This document shows positions 47,701 through 59,879 of a stretch of 64,000 nucleotides of DNA, one piece after another (position 1 is the stretch's first letter; each line of letters starts with the position of its first letter). The DNA is taken from positions 99,081 to 163,080 of the forward strand of contig JXTC01000531.1 of NCBI GenBank assembly GCA_002914845.1, written 5' to 3'. A model generated the notes under the pieces. That model was not told the origin of the DNA. It was given only the letters and a program-made list of their open reading frames with translations, and ran no database searches. The DNA is from Trema orientale (taxonomy: Eukaryota; Streptophyta; Magnoliopsida; Rosales; Cannabaceae). Made by a program: the position numbers and the translations under genes.

Positions 47701-50537
47701 TTTCTTTTTCAGAAATTATCTTACTATGTTTGATGTTGTCATCATATTTTCTTGGCACCAGTGTCATTGTGTTTATTACTGGGACTTCATTGATATTTAA
47801 TCCCACCAATTTTTATGTTTGGATTTTTGTTGATCCAGTTACTTCACGAATACCCTAATTCTTCCAGCTGTTAATGGACCTACAGAGGGCCTCATGCTGA
47901 TATATGTATGCCATTTCTTCACGGCTATTGTAGGTAAGGTGTAACTCTTTGTGAGCTTTTATGTACTTGCAAATAAACATATTCCAAATTGACATACTTG
48001 TACTTTTGTTTTTGTTTTTCCCTGTACGCGTGAAGCGTGAGTAAAAAGTTTTTGTTTCCCAGGTGCTGAGTGGTGGGCTCAACAGTTTGGCAAGTCTGTG
48101 CCCTTTTTAAGTTGGGTCCCCTTTTTAAATGGTAAGATTGTTGGCTTGTTGATGACCCAAAAACATTTTTATGAAATAAGCCATATGGAATCAATACGTA
48201 ACATTGTTGCCTATGATACTTTGGCACATTTCTGCTGTATTGCTATGTCTTTTATCATGCTTTCTTTGTTTACTCTTATTCTTTTTTTTTTCTTCTTTGA
48301 CTTCAGAACTCCCAACATCCAAAGTTGTGTTGTTGTTAATGATAGCTTTTGCTGTTGTACCAACAGTTGCATTCAAGTACGTATTCTTGGTATACGCTAT
48401 TGTTGAATTTTGGAAATTTTTGTCACATGTGGCATTCTACTTTGATATATTTTTTTTATTCCTGATATGTGGATAGTGGTGGTTTTTCCATTCAGTTTAA
48501 TAACTGATGCATCTGGAACCTACAATTTATCATTTGCTACTTAAGGAGAAAAAAGAAAAGAAAAGAAAAAAAGAAAAAAAGTGAAGCCTAACCTGGAATC
48601 TGTTACCTTTTGTGAGCTTGTATGGGATGGATTTGCAGAAGCTTGGTTTTATATTGCTGAAACTACATCATTAGATTGCCACCAATGCCACCAATGCCTT
48701 TGTTTTCACCTTTTGTTACCATAATTAGTGGGTGGACAGTTCTTGATTTTTTTGTCCTTTCTATGGTTGTTAGTCTCAAGATTCCATTAGAACGTAACGG
48801 AAATAAGTGAATTTTCACACATTATCCCCCATCGCTCCACCATATTTGGCTTTGTAAGATATATTGATGTCTGCTATAAGCTCATGTGCTTTACTTCATA
48901 CCAACCAAAACTTACAATTCTCATCATTTGATGCAGTGTGCACAATGTTTATAAGGTTGTTCAGGCAAGAAAAGGAAGCATGCTGCTGGCACTGGCAATG
49001 GTAATTTTCTAATTACTTCTCTTACTTTGTTTTCCCTCTTTAGATGAAGTGATTTGTCTCCTGAATTTTCTTCTCTAATTGACGTTAATGGATTTCCTGT
49101 CAGCTTTATCCTTTTGTGGTACTTCTGGGTGGAGTCCTTGCTTGGTATATCTCAAACTGCTGCAAATTCTTTTTCTCTTTGCATTTTTGACTCTTAGTTT
49201 GTGTAAAGATATTTATGCATAATTTTTTTTTTTTTTTTTTCAATTATATATGCTTGTAGGGATTATTTGTCTCCATCTGATATCATAAGGAACTATCCAC
49301 ATTTAGTTGTGCTGGGAACTGGACTTGCTTTCGGATTTCTTGTGGTAAGATACCTTTTTTCTTTTCTTTCTGACCTGACTTTCTTGTGTTTCTCATTTTA
49401 TCTGTAGCATGTCCAATTCATTTTATTGTATTAAAAAAAGTTCTTGCAAAACTAATCTGCTATGTGATTCTTTCGTTTCTACAGCTCTTCTTAGGCAATC
49501 AAATTTGTATTCTTGTTGTTTTCGTTGATGGAAATCCTTTTTTCGGCAGGGAAGAATGATACTGGCTCATCTGTGTGATGAACCAAAGGGTTTGAAAACT
49601 GGAATGTGCATGGTATGTCACATTCTCTCTCCAGAATTCAGAGATTGTCTGTTGAATGTCAACTAATAAGATGTTATTTTGTGTTTATAAGGGCTAACCG
49701 TAACTAATTTGGAATAGAAATATAAGCTAATTTTTAATGCACTTGATAGGAAAATATTCAAGTAGTCTTTTCGTGATTTTCCTTGTTAAAGCCTAACTAC
49801 TTTTGCTAACTTCAATACTTTCTGCAGTCACTACTGTATCTCCCATTTGCCATTGCAAATGCACTCACAGCTAGATTAAATGATGGGTATGTTTTATTTT
49901 GTTTTACTTTGTGCTCCTTGTATTTGTATATCTCTAACTGTTCTTGATGGTTAAGATACTTGTCTGCTTACAAACTTCTGCTAATCCTTTGTTGCAGAGT
50001 TCCTTTAGTTGATGAAAGCTTGGTTCTTGTTGGTTACTGCTTATTCACAGGTATGGTGTTTATATGCATATCTACATTACAAACCATTTTCTAAGTAGTC
50101 TCCCAATTCTTATAATCTGGTTGCATGTCGCTGGCCTCATTTATTGAGCTTTAATATCTTTAAAATATGTTTTTGTTTACAAGATGTAACTGGATTTGAT
50201 TCTGCTGCATCTCTTTGAATTTATTTTGTATCACTTGCCACTGACTAATTTTTCTTTTGCTGAACTCAGTTGCTCTCTATTTGCACTTTGCCACATCAGT
50301 AATTCATGAAATCACCACAGCCTTGGGAATTTATTGCTTCAGGTGAGAATCTGTTATTGCATACAAAACAATACCTAGCACCAGCCTTAAATGAAAATCA
50401 AGGATGCAAACTTGCCTTGAGATTGTCATCTTTTTAGCAATGTGTATTCTTATGACTTTTCTCTTTACATATAGCTTTTTTTCCCCCCTAATAGTTTTCC
50501 CTTGTTACATGACAGGATAACTAGGAAAGAAGCTTGA
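44717..50537 (+). CDS. AAPT1: Aminoalcohol phosphotransferase (CDP-choline/ethanolamine:DAG), 389 aa
   Basis: It transfers phosphoethanolamine or phosphocholine from the CDP-alcohol to diacylglycerol in the endomembrane system, the last Kennedy-pathway step. Coding exons: 44,717-44,853; 45,538-45,547; 45,669-45,719; 46,278-46,355; 47,084-47,159; 47,281-47,303; 47,400-47,500; 47,839-47,933; 48,063-48,131; 48,307-48,376; 48,937-49,000; 49,104-49,144; 49,260-49,344; 49,550-49,612; 49,828-49,886; 49,998-50,050; 50,270-50,342; 50,516-50,537. They total 1170 nt with phases closing at every junction, giving 389 residues, the length I recall for the Arabidopsis protein. The catalytic motif DGx2ARx8Gx3Dx3D is intact at residues 98-120. 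Many hydrophobic segments follow, and the C-terminus is ITRKEA. All introns have GT-AG ends. Exon 2 is only 10 nt. A 3' UTR intron at about 50,561-50,664 is possible. Confidence 0.96.
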
Positions 50538-51790
50538 AATCAATTGATGTATTCTTTATGGTACGTTCTCCTGATGTTCATGTTATGTATATATGTTCAA
50601 TTGCGGCCATTGATCTATGCTTGTCACTGGATTTTGATATTTTCTTCTTTTGTTGTTAATCCAGCTGGCAAGTCTACATTGATGCAGCACTGCCGATATT
50701 TTGGCTGAAATATTTTTGTATCAACGTTGGTGACAGTTGCGACTGGATTCACACCAACTACATGATCCTCACATATGAAATTGATTATTTACCGGAGTTT
50801 CCTAATAGAATAGGCTATTTAAATAAGTTATTTTCAATTGATACACATCATTAGTGCTGCCATTTTGTTTTTGGGTATGATGTTGGACGAAACCGGGGCT
50901 GGCAATATTGAGTTTTTTGAGGTTTAAAGTTAAAAGTAGTCTATTTATATACTTTGGCATAGTCTTTGGTTTAAATTGCTTTCCTAATACACAGGGCCTT
51001 GGGAGGCATATCTACATGGACTTTGGGATATCTTAGGCATCAATCTTGTAGGCTGAGTCAAGCGAATTGCAGTCCTGTCTGTTTTTGTTCCAATATGAAC
51101 ACAGTGGCTTCCTTTTTGGTTTTTCACTGTTGAAAACTAACATTGTTGTAGTTTCTTATGCACAAAGATTTCGATGTTTTTTCAAGTATAATCTAGTATT
51201 GATGCTTGTGAAATTTGCTGTATCTATTTTGTTTTCCTCTCCGGTAGTTCATGAATAATTTACTCTGGTACGACTGGTTCCAAGCCTTTCCCTGGATAAA
51301 AAGAAAAAAAAATGCTTGGATAAAATAACTCTTTATTATCCTACGAGGATACTTTACGACAAAACATGTGCCTCTGGCAGCTCTATAAACTCTTGTTCAT
51401 TGGAATATAATCTCACAAATTCCATGCTTCAGATCTGATAAATGAGTTTAAAGTCGACTTATTAAGCAGCACCACAGCCCGAAAATAATGGGAGATAACA
51501 ACAGCCAATAGACAACATTATGGAAGGCCCTTTTTTGGCAGCCACAATTCCATCGGACATAGGAAACACCTGTTATTGAGATTTTTGCCTTTTTGACTTT
51601 AGAAAATGTTAAATGAACAGCGGAGTAATGGCCTATGACAATTACATGAGTCATGTCGGGTGATGGCTGATGATGTATTGATCAAGATGACTACTAACCC
51701 AGCCTCCCCAAAAAATAATGAACTTAATAGTCTTAATTGCATCTTTACAGGTTTAAAATAAATTTAATTGCTTAAAGTCCTTCGGTGCAA

Positions 51791-54740
51791 CTATATAGCT
51801 TTCTCCAGCCATTTTGGCATTCTCAGTAAAGCCCTCATCCCAAGTCTAGTTAGGAACACAGAATACAACAGGTGCAGCAAGAACATGAAAGATCCACTAT
51901 TTAGTAAAACCTGTTGAGTGAAGTTAATAGCAAAAGCTTCAGTGGAAATGAGAAGGAAAAAGTGGAGGGTGAAGGGAATGGGGAGGGTTGAGCAGTTGAA
52001 AATACCAGAATCCCAAAGATAGTGTAAATGACATCCATGGACGGAACTGTATAAACTCCCGATGCGGTGAACAAGAACGTTAGAGAAGCATGTATGTTTA
52101 TGGTGATCTGCAAGCAGATGAACAATTTAAGAAGTGAATCCATGGAACTATCAAGCAAAAAGTCGTGATAAAGAAAATTGATTACCAAAGCAAGTATGTT
52201 TTCTCTTATAAGGAATGAAGAAATCAAGACATATCCTACAGCACCCAGCGCTCGAACCTGCATATATAAATTTAGATTTTAGTTCTTTTTTTTCTTATTT
52301 ATTATTTTATTATTATGATTTTTTTCCTTGTCTTTTTGGAAATAATAAGAAGTCATGTAGCTCAAAAGGAAAAAAAAAAGTCATAACGAATTTGGAGCAG
52401 AAGGGAGCAAACACTACAATTGTGCAGAGAAAAATTGAGAGCTTCCAATCCGACCCGGACCTGAGAAGATGAAAACAAAGGAAATTACAAAAATAATAAC
52501 AAAAAACCTGCCTGATTTTGCCTTGTCCAGCAATTAGAGAATGAAATTTTGTTTACAAGGATAGATAAAGAATACGTAGAACTCAAAAACTAATAATGGA
52601 TGTCTAAGGAGCGGTCCAGACTTTCCTTATCAACTCTTAAACTAATTTGACACACTTCTGGACAACACGGTTCTACTTTTATCGAGTGCCTCATTGTTGA
52701 CTAGCGGAAAAAAGAGTTTCTCATTCTCACTAAAATACAAAATTTAGGTTTTGGCATTATGACTAAGAAACAGTTTTCTGTTTTCGAAAAACAGAAAACT
52801 GCTTTCTGAGGGCAATCGAGGATTTTTAACTTGGAAAATCTATATACCTTAGAAATATACTTGACACGCAACAGCTTTACTTTATTGAGTTGCCTCATTG
52901 TTTCAAATATACAGTTATCTGAAAAATCTCAATTCTTAAATTGGAAGATATACACATTACACAAAAACACACAAGAGGATACATACATTACACAAAAACA
53001 CACAAATGAGTATGATTAATGTGTAACATTGGGATGGCATCAATAAAACTAAAAACCTTAAGAAAACAGTGATCTGATATGTTTTCATTGTCCAAAGAAA
53101 AATAGCCAAAAGATTAATTAGTTCTAGACAGGGAAGTAGACGCACAACAGACAATCATATAGTGACCAAACAAAGGATAATTATAATTTAATAGTACTAG
53201 AATTTCAAAGTTCGAAACAAATTTTCCCAATGTTCGCATTTTGCCTAGTGAAAAATCATCTATAATTTAAACATAACACATCACATACCTCCACAAAGAG
53301 CCCATTGTGTAACCAACTAAACCATGCTTAAGCTGCATGAGACATCCAAGAAGCAAGCAATCAGCTTATATGGTTAATAAGCTAATAAATGAAATACCAG
53401 AAAATAGCTAATTGTTTAGAACAACTGTCCTATACAACAGATGACTTCAACATGCTCCACTAAACTTATCCACTAATAAACTACCATGCTGTCATCATCT
53501 ACCTCAATTCTATAAACTTGACTCAATATCATAGTTCCATTGACAAAAGGTTCAAAGCTGTATCGATCATATTATCTAACCTCGGTCAAGTACACAAAAT
53601 CAGATCCAAACTAAACATAGTTAGCCACTGACCAAAAAACAAGTTAGGAAAGAAACAGCTCATAAGTTTCATGTAGTGCAATTAAAGTCATACATACTAG
53701 ACAGAGATTTAATGGAACTCACAAACAGCTGGTTCAAAACATGAAAATTCAGAGAATTCATATTAAAAACTTACTCGCATAAGCAAGCAAATAACAAGTG
53801 TTAGAGAGTGAGCTATTAGAGAGGAAGGCAGACTGACCAGATATGTTAATGCTTTCACTGGACCAGACAAGACAAGTAATAGCATAGTCGTTGCCACCTA
53901 CCAAGATCAAAATACTATTGTCATTAGTAAAAATTCTCTCAAAATTATACGCAACTATGCGTGAATCTCCACATCTGACATGATAAGTCATGAAGGATGA
54001 CTTACCATAGTTTTTCTTCCAGCGGGGATCCCCCATCTCATTGAGGAAATCACTATTGGAAGTGAGAAGAAGCAGCCAAAATAATTCTGCACAGAAAATC
54101 AAATACACAAGTTTATACACATAATTAGTCAAAGATAAATGTCCACTTTTTGCTTATCTATTCCAACTAGACTAATAGAACTCGAAGTAAGAAATTCCAT
54201 GAAAAAGTGCAAAATTTTATACAAAACCCATGTAGCGGAAAGTACGAATAGAGCGCCCCCCCCCCCCCCCCAACCACAAAAAAAAATTAAAATTAAAATT
54301 AAAAAAAAATAAAAAAACGAGAAATTTGGCTTCATAAGCTAAAATGAAAAGAACCCATTATCCAATTCACAATATCGAACCTCAATCGCGAGAGAATTGC
54401 TCAAAAAATAGACTAAGCCGGTGAGAGCAGCGAACATGGAACACTCCACCAGTGCCAAAGTTTTCCGATAAACCGCTCCCTTGGGCGACAAATCCTCGAG
54501 CTGAGGGGAAGACTCGTCTTTCTCTTCTTCATTTCGAGATACCGATGGCTCAATGTCTGAGACCCTTGGGAGCTTGAAGGTGGGCCCGGAAGAGTATGGG
54601 ATTGGGTACGGCGAAAACCAGAGGCGAGTGGGCTTGAAGTGAGAGCTGGGTCTGAGAGGGAGAGGTAAAGGGAGAGGGGGAGGGGTATATCGGGAAAGAA
54701 AGAAAGATAGGTGGGGTTGATGAATTTTCAGAGGTTTCAT
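51791..54740 (-). CDS. Plastid-targeted multi-span membrane protein, DUF2232-like, 293 aa
   Basis: Eight exons on - (given high to low): 54,740-54,381; 54,086-54,006; 53,897-53,838; 53,332-53,289; 52,460-52,418; 52,257-52,186; 52,107-52,006; 51,910-51,791. They sum to 882 nt with all phases closing and GT-AG ends. The ATG at 54,740 starts a Pro/Ser/Arg-rich segment like a chloroplast transit peptide, then an acidic stretch (about residues 70-88). The mature part has about six to seven hydrophobic spans: LTGLVYFLSNSLAIE, MRWGIPAGRKTMVATTMLLL, HGLVGYTMGSLW, GAVGYVLISSFLIREN, and the C-terminal LHLLYSVFLTRLGMRA. The RWGIPAG...GPVKALTYL pattern resembles cyanobacterial/YybS-type DUF2232 membrane proteins (memory, unverified). 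Function unknown. The gene is convergent with AAPT1. Confidence 0.85.
54250..54272. repeat. Poly-C run in intron 1 of the minus-strand gene
   Basis: An uninterrupted C run of about 18 bases followed by A-rich repeats. Such a homopolymer is prone to sequencing length error. Confidence 0.7.
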
Positions 54741-54759
54741 GATACCCAAACCCAGTTAC

Positions 54760-55520
54760 CCAGAAAATGGGGGCCCCCTCTTCAGTCCTCTATTTCAATT
54801 TTAATTTATATCCCCTTTTTTTTCCTATTTATATCCCTTTTTTTTCCCTTTATTCCAAATTTGCCCATAACGTATGTTTCTTCTATTTCTCAACCAATCA
54901 CCTCCACTCCACCTGGCTCCTCCGTCACTTAGGCCATCGTTGAAGACGGCCTCACTCGCCGCTTAAGCAGCAAACAAAAAGACACACGTCGGGGCACTCT
55001 GGTCAAATGACACGTAGCTCAGCAAAAACCACGTCGTGAAGTTCAGAATCGTGATCGGCGCCATCTCCAACATGCCGCGGCGGAACCTCAACTCCTCCTT
55101 GGCTCGGAATATAAAGGCCGACTTATTGGTTCACGGTTTAATACCCCATTCCCACTTGTTTCACAGAAAAACGAATTTTTGGTTCCTACGTATTAAGGAC
55201 TGCTGGAAAAGGTAAACATTTGATATTGAATCGCCATTTTTTTTTTTTCCTTTTTAAACGAAAACGAAATGGAAAGTGTTTATATCTATTACGATTATAG
55301 AAAAACGAATGTGTACAGGGAATCGTTGTAGTAGCTCTTAAATGTAAACTGAATTAAGAATTGGAAGCAAAATACCACATAAATGTCTAGGCTTTGTGAT
55401 ATGTTTGAATAACTTTACCAGCTATGTTTGCTTCTTTTTGTGGGTTTAGGCAGACAGTCATTTCTAAATACTGCCAAGTGGATTGAAGAAATTTAGTATT
55501 TTTTTATTAATATATATATA
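54760..55520. other. Promoter-side flank and GC-richer unassigned segment
   Basis: 54,780-54,890 is the CT-rich upstream region of the minus-strand gene. 54,920-55,130 is conspicuously GC-richer (CCGCGGCGGAACCTC, GACGTGGTTT on -) and one minus frame is open for about 45 codons, with no recognised domain. It could be a gene fragment or the promoter of an undetected transcript. Confidence 0.4.
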
Positions 55521-55529
55521 TATATATTT

Positions 55530-55723
55530 TTTTAAATTGAGAAAGTGAAAACAGTATACACAGGTTTTAAGGACAGATGAGATTCTGATAGTGGATCACT
55601 TTCTAGAGCCATTCCCATTCTTTTGGGCTCCCAAGGGTGACGCGAGGGCTCGAACCCTTGACCTCATCCTCCTTAAATAAGAGAAAGCCTTAAGATAGAG
55701 CACCTTGCTACTTCGACCACCCC
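55530..55723 (-). mobile_element. tRNA-derived SINE
   Basis: Read on -, it opens GGGGTGGTCGAAGTAGCAAGG, containing a Pol III A box (rc of 55,703-55,719), followed after about 47 bases by the B box GGTTCGAGCCC (rc of 55,646-55,656). A tRNA-unrelated body and an A/TA-rich tail follow toward 55,500. The cloverleaf arms are not preserved, so it is not a tRNA gene. Target duplication not resolved. Confidence 0.65.
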
Positions 55724-55756
55724 TTAAGAGTTTTAACCTAACTTTGTTTTTGTACA

Positions 55757-56171
55757 TAGATGTTTAACACATGATCCCTCTCTTTCTAAGATATAAAATA
55801 ATATTTTTATTACTTTGTATTCTCAACTTATACTAAATGTCATAAATTTTACTAGCAATCCCTTTAAAAAAAATTTAAAAATTTACAACTAATAATGGGT
55901 CATATGCTTAAGGCACGTAACAAAGTAACTAGTCTACACAGAAGAATGGATGCGCAGACGTACGTAGATGTTTAACACATGATCTCTCTCTTTCCAAGAT
56001 ATAAAATAACATTTTTATTACTCTGTATTCTCAACTTATAATAAATGTCAGAAATTTTACTAGCAATACCTTTAAAAAAAAAATTTAAAAACTTATAACT
56101 AATAACGGATCACGTGCTTAAGGCACGTGACAAAGTAAATAGTCTACACAGAAGAATGGATGCGCAGACGT
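55757..56171. repeat. Direct tandem duplication, period 208 bp, two copies
   Basis: Units 55,757-55,964 and 55,965-56,171 share TAGATGTTTAACACATGATC at the start and GAAGAATGGATGCGCAGACG at the end, with about a dozen visible substitutions. Each unit contains a small hairpin (GCTTAAGGCACGT) followed by (C/A)TAGT. Confidence 0.9.
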
Positions 56172-57041
56172 GCTTGCTTTCTTTTCTTTTCTTTTGTTTT
56201 GTTTTTTTTTTTGTTTTTTTTTTTTTTGGGGAGGTTTGCCCTGTTACAATTTTTCTTTTTGGTTTTGTCTTATCATTATTTTTCTTTTGTTTTGAGTTTT
56301 GTCCTATTAGTAAAATTTTGATATTAATAATGTGTGTGCATAAAAGAAAGAGCGAGTAACCTATTTTTTAAGGAAAAATAAAGCTAAGTTGATAATTTTA
56401 TCTCTTTCTTCAAATTAAATTTTTTTTTGTTTTGTCCTATATCAATTAGTTTTGGTACCCGGCGATGATATGGAGAGAATTGTGTGCTTAAAACAAGTGT
56501 TAGTAACATTTTGTTTGTTTTTTTTTTTTTAAAAAAAAAAAAGAGTATGTGATTATATGAGTAAGTACAGCGCTGTAATTACATCTTTTCATTAATCAGT
56601 AGAAGAAAGATCCTCTACCATTTTTCTTTTTTTTTTTCTTCGTTCTTTTGATAAGTCATTTTTTATCTTTTTTATGTAGTGAATTATATTTTTAATTTCA
56701 TTAACAATACATTTTCAAGGCAAATAAATATAATTACTTTTTAATAAATAAAAAAAATTGTTTTGTGGGAATAACTTTGAATCAAGTATAAGCAGCCTCT
56801 TTTTTTATTATTTTAATATTTCAATAATTTTCTTTAACGAATGCGTTATCTTTTTTTTTTATCAATTTATTTGATAAATGTAAAACTACCATTCACATGT
56901 GTATATAGGTCTCCACTTTATCATATAAATTAAACCTAATTGGTACTATTCTTTTGGAGTTTTTTTTTTAATTATCATATCAAATTACTTACTTTTCTGA
57001 ATATTATTTGTTCATATTTTTTTTTCCGTTATTTAATGACA

Positions 57042-57078
57042 ACGGGTGTATGTGCCTAAGGCATGTACCAAAAACTAG
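57042..57078. other. Possible Helitron-like 3' terminus
   Basis: An imperfect hairpin TATGTGCCTAAGGCATGTA is followed eight bases later by CTAG and then T, the form expected of a Helitron end (short stem-loop before CTRR, insertion before T). The same layout appears at about 55,901-55,933. No matching 5' TC end or helicase was seen. Confidence 0.3.
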
Positions 57079-57247
57079 TTTTTATGTAAAATAAGAAAAT
57101 AGAGAAGCCTTATGAGGATGTGTATAGCTTGCCCTTTTCTGAGGGTTTAAAAAAAATAGGATATGTATAGCTTGAGTAAAGTGAATGGCTTAAGTAAAAT
57201 GATTGAATATGTACAAATCAGTTTTCTTAACATTAGTTATTAGGATA

Positions 57248-57545
57248 ATTAAATTTTTATACTTTGTATTTTGATTGTTTATTCAATTTATACTTTATGT
57301 TTTAGTTATTATCAATATTGACCTTCAAATTTAAAATTTATGACAAATGTATATTCTCTCTAGGTTAAACACCAACTTTGATTGTTTGATATAACCAAAA
57401 TACCCGTTTCAAACTTTAAACAAGTATATTTAAAAAGAAATTCAAGTCTTAAATTTATTACAAATCTTAAATTTCAAAGTATAATAACTAAAACGTAAGG
57501 TATAAACTGAATAAACTATCAAAATACAAGGTATAAAAATGTAAT
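57248..57545. mobile_element. MITE-like inverted repeat, about 298 bp
   Basis: The left arm TTTTTATACTTTGTATTTTG continues through TTTATTCAATTTATACTTTA and GTTTTAGTTATTAT; the right arm contains its reverse complement with few changes over about 60 bp. Ends and target site are ambiguous in AT-rich flanks. Confidence 0.5.
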
Positions 57546-57838
57546 TAATCTTTAATTTTTTACGTACATGCCCAAAAAAAAAATCAGTTATTTATTTGAT
57601 TTTAAAAAATGATATTAACTAAGTGGAATATCTAGTACATACTTGAGAAAAAAGTGGTAAATCAATTATTTACTTGAAAAAAATAAGAAAATAGTCATAA
57701 ATTAATGGTATATGAAAATGGTAGTAAATAAATATTGTATCAACGATCTATCATTGCTCAAAGAAAAATAAATGTGTGGTATATCAATAGTATATGAACG
57801 ATTCACTTCGAAGAAAAAAAAAAGAAAAATATTAGTAA

Positions 57839-58035
57839 ATCAACTATATATATCGGTAAATGAATTATATACTGTGGTAAATGAATTATATATACAGGTA
57901 AATTAATTATATACTGTAGTAAATAAATTATATATACTAGTAAATTAATTATATACTATAATAAATAAATTATATATATACTAGTAAATTAATTATGTAC
58001 TGTGGTAAATGAATATAGTAAATGAATTATTGTTA
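57839..58035. repeat. AT-rich tandem repeat (GTAAATNAATTATATA units)
   Basis: Alternating GGTAAATGAATTATATACTG and AGTAAATTAATTATATAC segments recur every 19-20 bp with higher-order alternation. No coding content. Confidence 0.75.
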
Positions 58036-58310
58036 TTAGTTAATCAATTAACTTAGATAGAAGTATAATGGTAAATTCCATTCATTACAACTTAAAAAAA
58101 AAGATATAGAAGTCAATAAAATGAAAAAAGGATATCTATTAACACACAGCTTAAAAAATGGGCATATAGTTTCCCAAAATATGGGCATATAGTTTCCCAA
58201 AATGATGGTGGGGCCGGTGACTATGCTTTTCAGATTGGGCTGTGAGATTATTTTCTGGGCTTTTGTAATAGGCTTGATTGGGCCCAAGAAGATTCAAATC
58301 TCATATCCTG

Positions 58311-58605
58311 TTGCAATTGGAAAAGTTGGGCTTCGTACGGTCTCTTTAGGTTAGGGGTAGAAAAGTCCCAACAATGTCTAAAAAATTGAAAGTTGTTATC
58401 ATTATGTGTGATCATAGTACTTGGTGACTCCATCAGTCACCCAGGTGACTCTGGTGGATGCCAAGGTCCGATGATGAATCCAAAAAAGATAGTTTGGTTT
58501 TTAGCTCCAGATTTTTCAACGTTTAGAAAAGATTATGATCTTTCAATCCCTAGTCTCCAAAAGTTGGATTTGCATAAATTCCCTCATGTCTCAACTACTC
58601 AGTTA
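58311..58605. repeat. Diverged direct repeat, copy 1 (partner 58,975-59,250)
   Basis: Shares with the partner GTACGGT/GTACAGT, TTTAGGTTAGG, a GTACTTGGTGACTC/GTACTAGGTGACTC segment, GATAGTTTGGTT/GAATAGTTTGGTT, AGATTATGAT and CATGTCTC in the same order. A frame of 106 codons overlaps it (58,393-58,710) but the duplicate does not keep it open, so it is not called a gene. Confidence 0.65.
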
Positions 58606-58974
58606 ACAAAACTTAGCAGTAGTTTAAACCTCAATAGACAATATCAACCAATGAACGGAAAAAACTTAACCAAGTTGGGGGGAAAATTATGGGCTGACTT
58701 GAAAATTTAAGTAAAAATTGCTATAAACGAAAAATTCGAAAAAAAAAAACGAAGCGTAAAAACTCTCTCTCTCAAACTGCTACTGAGCTAATTTCCACTA
58801 CCAATTTGGGCAAAATGACTAACTTTATTACTCTTTTGACTATTTTAGGATTAGTCATAAATGTTATGACATCTTTTGTGAACTTTTATGAACGGACATG
58901 ATTTTTATGATTAATCCTAAAAATTCATTTTGGCAAAAAAAAAAAAAAAATCTTAAGTTTCACACAATTCCCTT

Positions 58975-59250
58975 TTGTAATTCGGAAAATTGGGTTGTGT
59001 ACAGTATTTTAGGTTAGGATATGAAAAATCCTAACTCTGTCCAGAAGTTTGAAAAATGATATGTATGATCAGAGTACTAGGTGACTCTAGCAGATGTCAA
59101 AGTCCATTGGAAGTTGGAATCCGACAGAATAGTTTGGTTAGTAACCCCTGATTTCTCCTAAACATTTGGAAGAGATTATGATTTTCCAATCCCTGTCTCA
59201 AAAAATTGTAATTCCCCCTTGTAATTCATGTCTCCTAACACTGGTCCAGT
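58975..59250. repeat. Diverged direct repeat, copy 2 (partner 58,311-58,605)
   Basis: See the order of shared blocks in copy 1. Copies are about 660 bp apart and too diverged to be a recent duplication. Confidence 0.65.
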
Positions 59251-59457
59251 TACTACTTTCCTTTTGGGTCCAAACAATGATGTAGAGATTGAGTAAAGGT
59301 TTATTTTCTTTTTCTTTTTATTTTAAACTTTTTGATTAAAGGAGAAGGTGGGGCTGAATTGAGTTTGAATTAGAGGAACTCTGAAATTTGAATCAGAAAG
59401 GAAGTGGTATGGAGCCACAGGAAATTAAACAAAATGCATAGAGAAATAAAACCTTAA

Positions 59458-59875
59458 GGCTATATTTGGCAGAGTGGATTTTTGGAAGGATCGAGAGGAG
59501 TGGAGGGAGAAGAGTAGGGAGAGAACAAAATTATTCCATTTGGCAGAGGGGAGAGAAGAAGGAAGAGGAGAAGTGGAGGGAGAGGACTCATTCTGGGCCC
59601 ACTATATTGCATTCTTCCAAAGTTAGAAGGATTGGAGAAGAGTGAGAGTGAACAAAAATTAAATTGACCAATCTACCCTCAGAAATAATTATTTAAAAAG
59701 TAATGCAATGAGTAATATAGTAATTTTATAAATAAACACTCTTCATCCATCCCATTCTTTATCTTTCTTATCAAACAATATAAAAGATTCTTATTCTCCT
59801 CTCTCTCCATCACATTCCCTCTCTTTCTTAAACTCTCCATCCTTTCTACTCTCCCTCTCTCTTACCAAACATAGC
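59458..59875. mobile_element. 418-bp Tourist-like MITE
   Basis: The left end GGCTATATTTGGCAGAG and the reverse-complemented right end GCTATGTTTGGTAAGAGAG form inverted repeats continuing into purine-rich/pyrimidine-rich complementary arms. TTAA flanks both ends (59,454-59,457 and 59,876-59,879), compatible with the TTA/TAA target of PIF/Harbinger elements. Confidence 0.65.
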
Positions 59876-59879
59876 TTAA

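Noticed and set aside
55615..55725. Intact tRNA gene on the minus strand
   Set aside because: A and B boxes are present, but acceptor, anticodon and D arms do not pair and a long unrelated body follows; interpreted as a SINE.
58393..58710. 106-codon plus frame as a possible gene
   Set aside because: Overlaps a diverged repeat whose partner copy is not open; no domain, no splice context.
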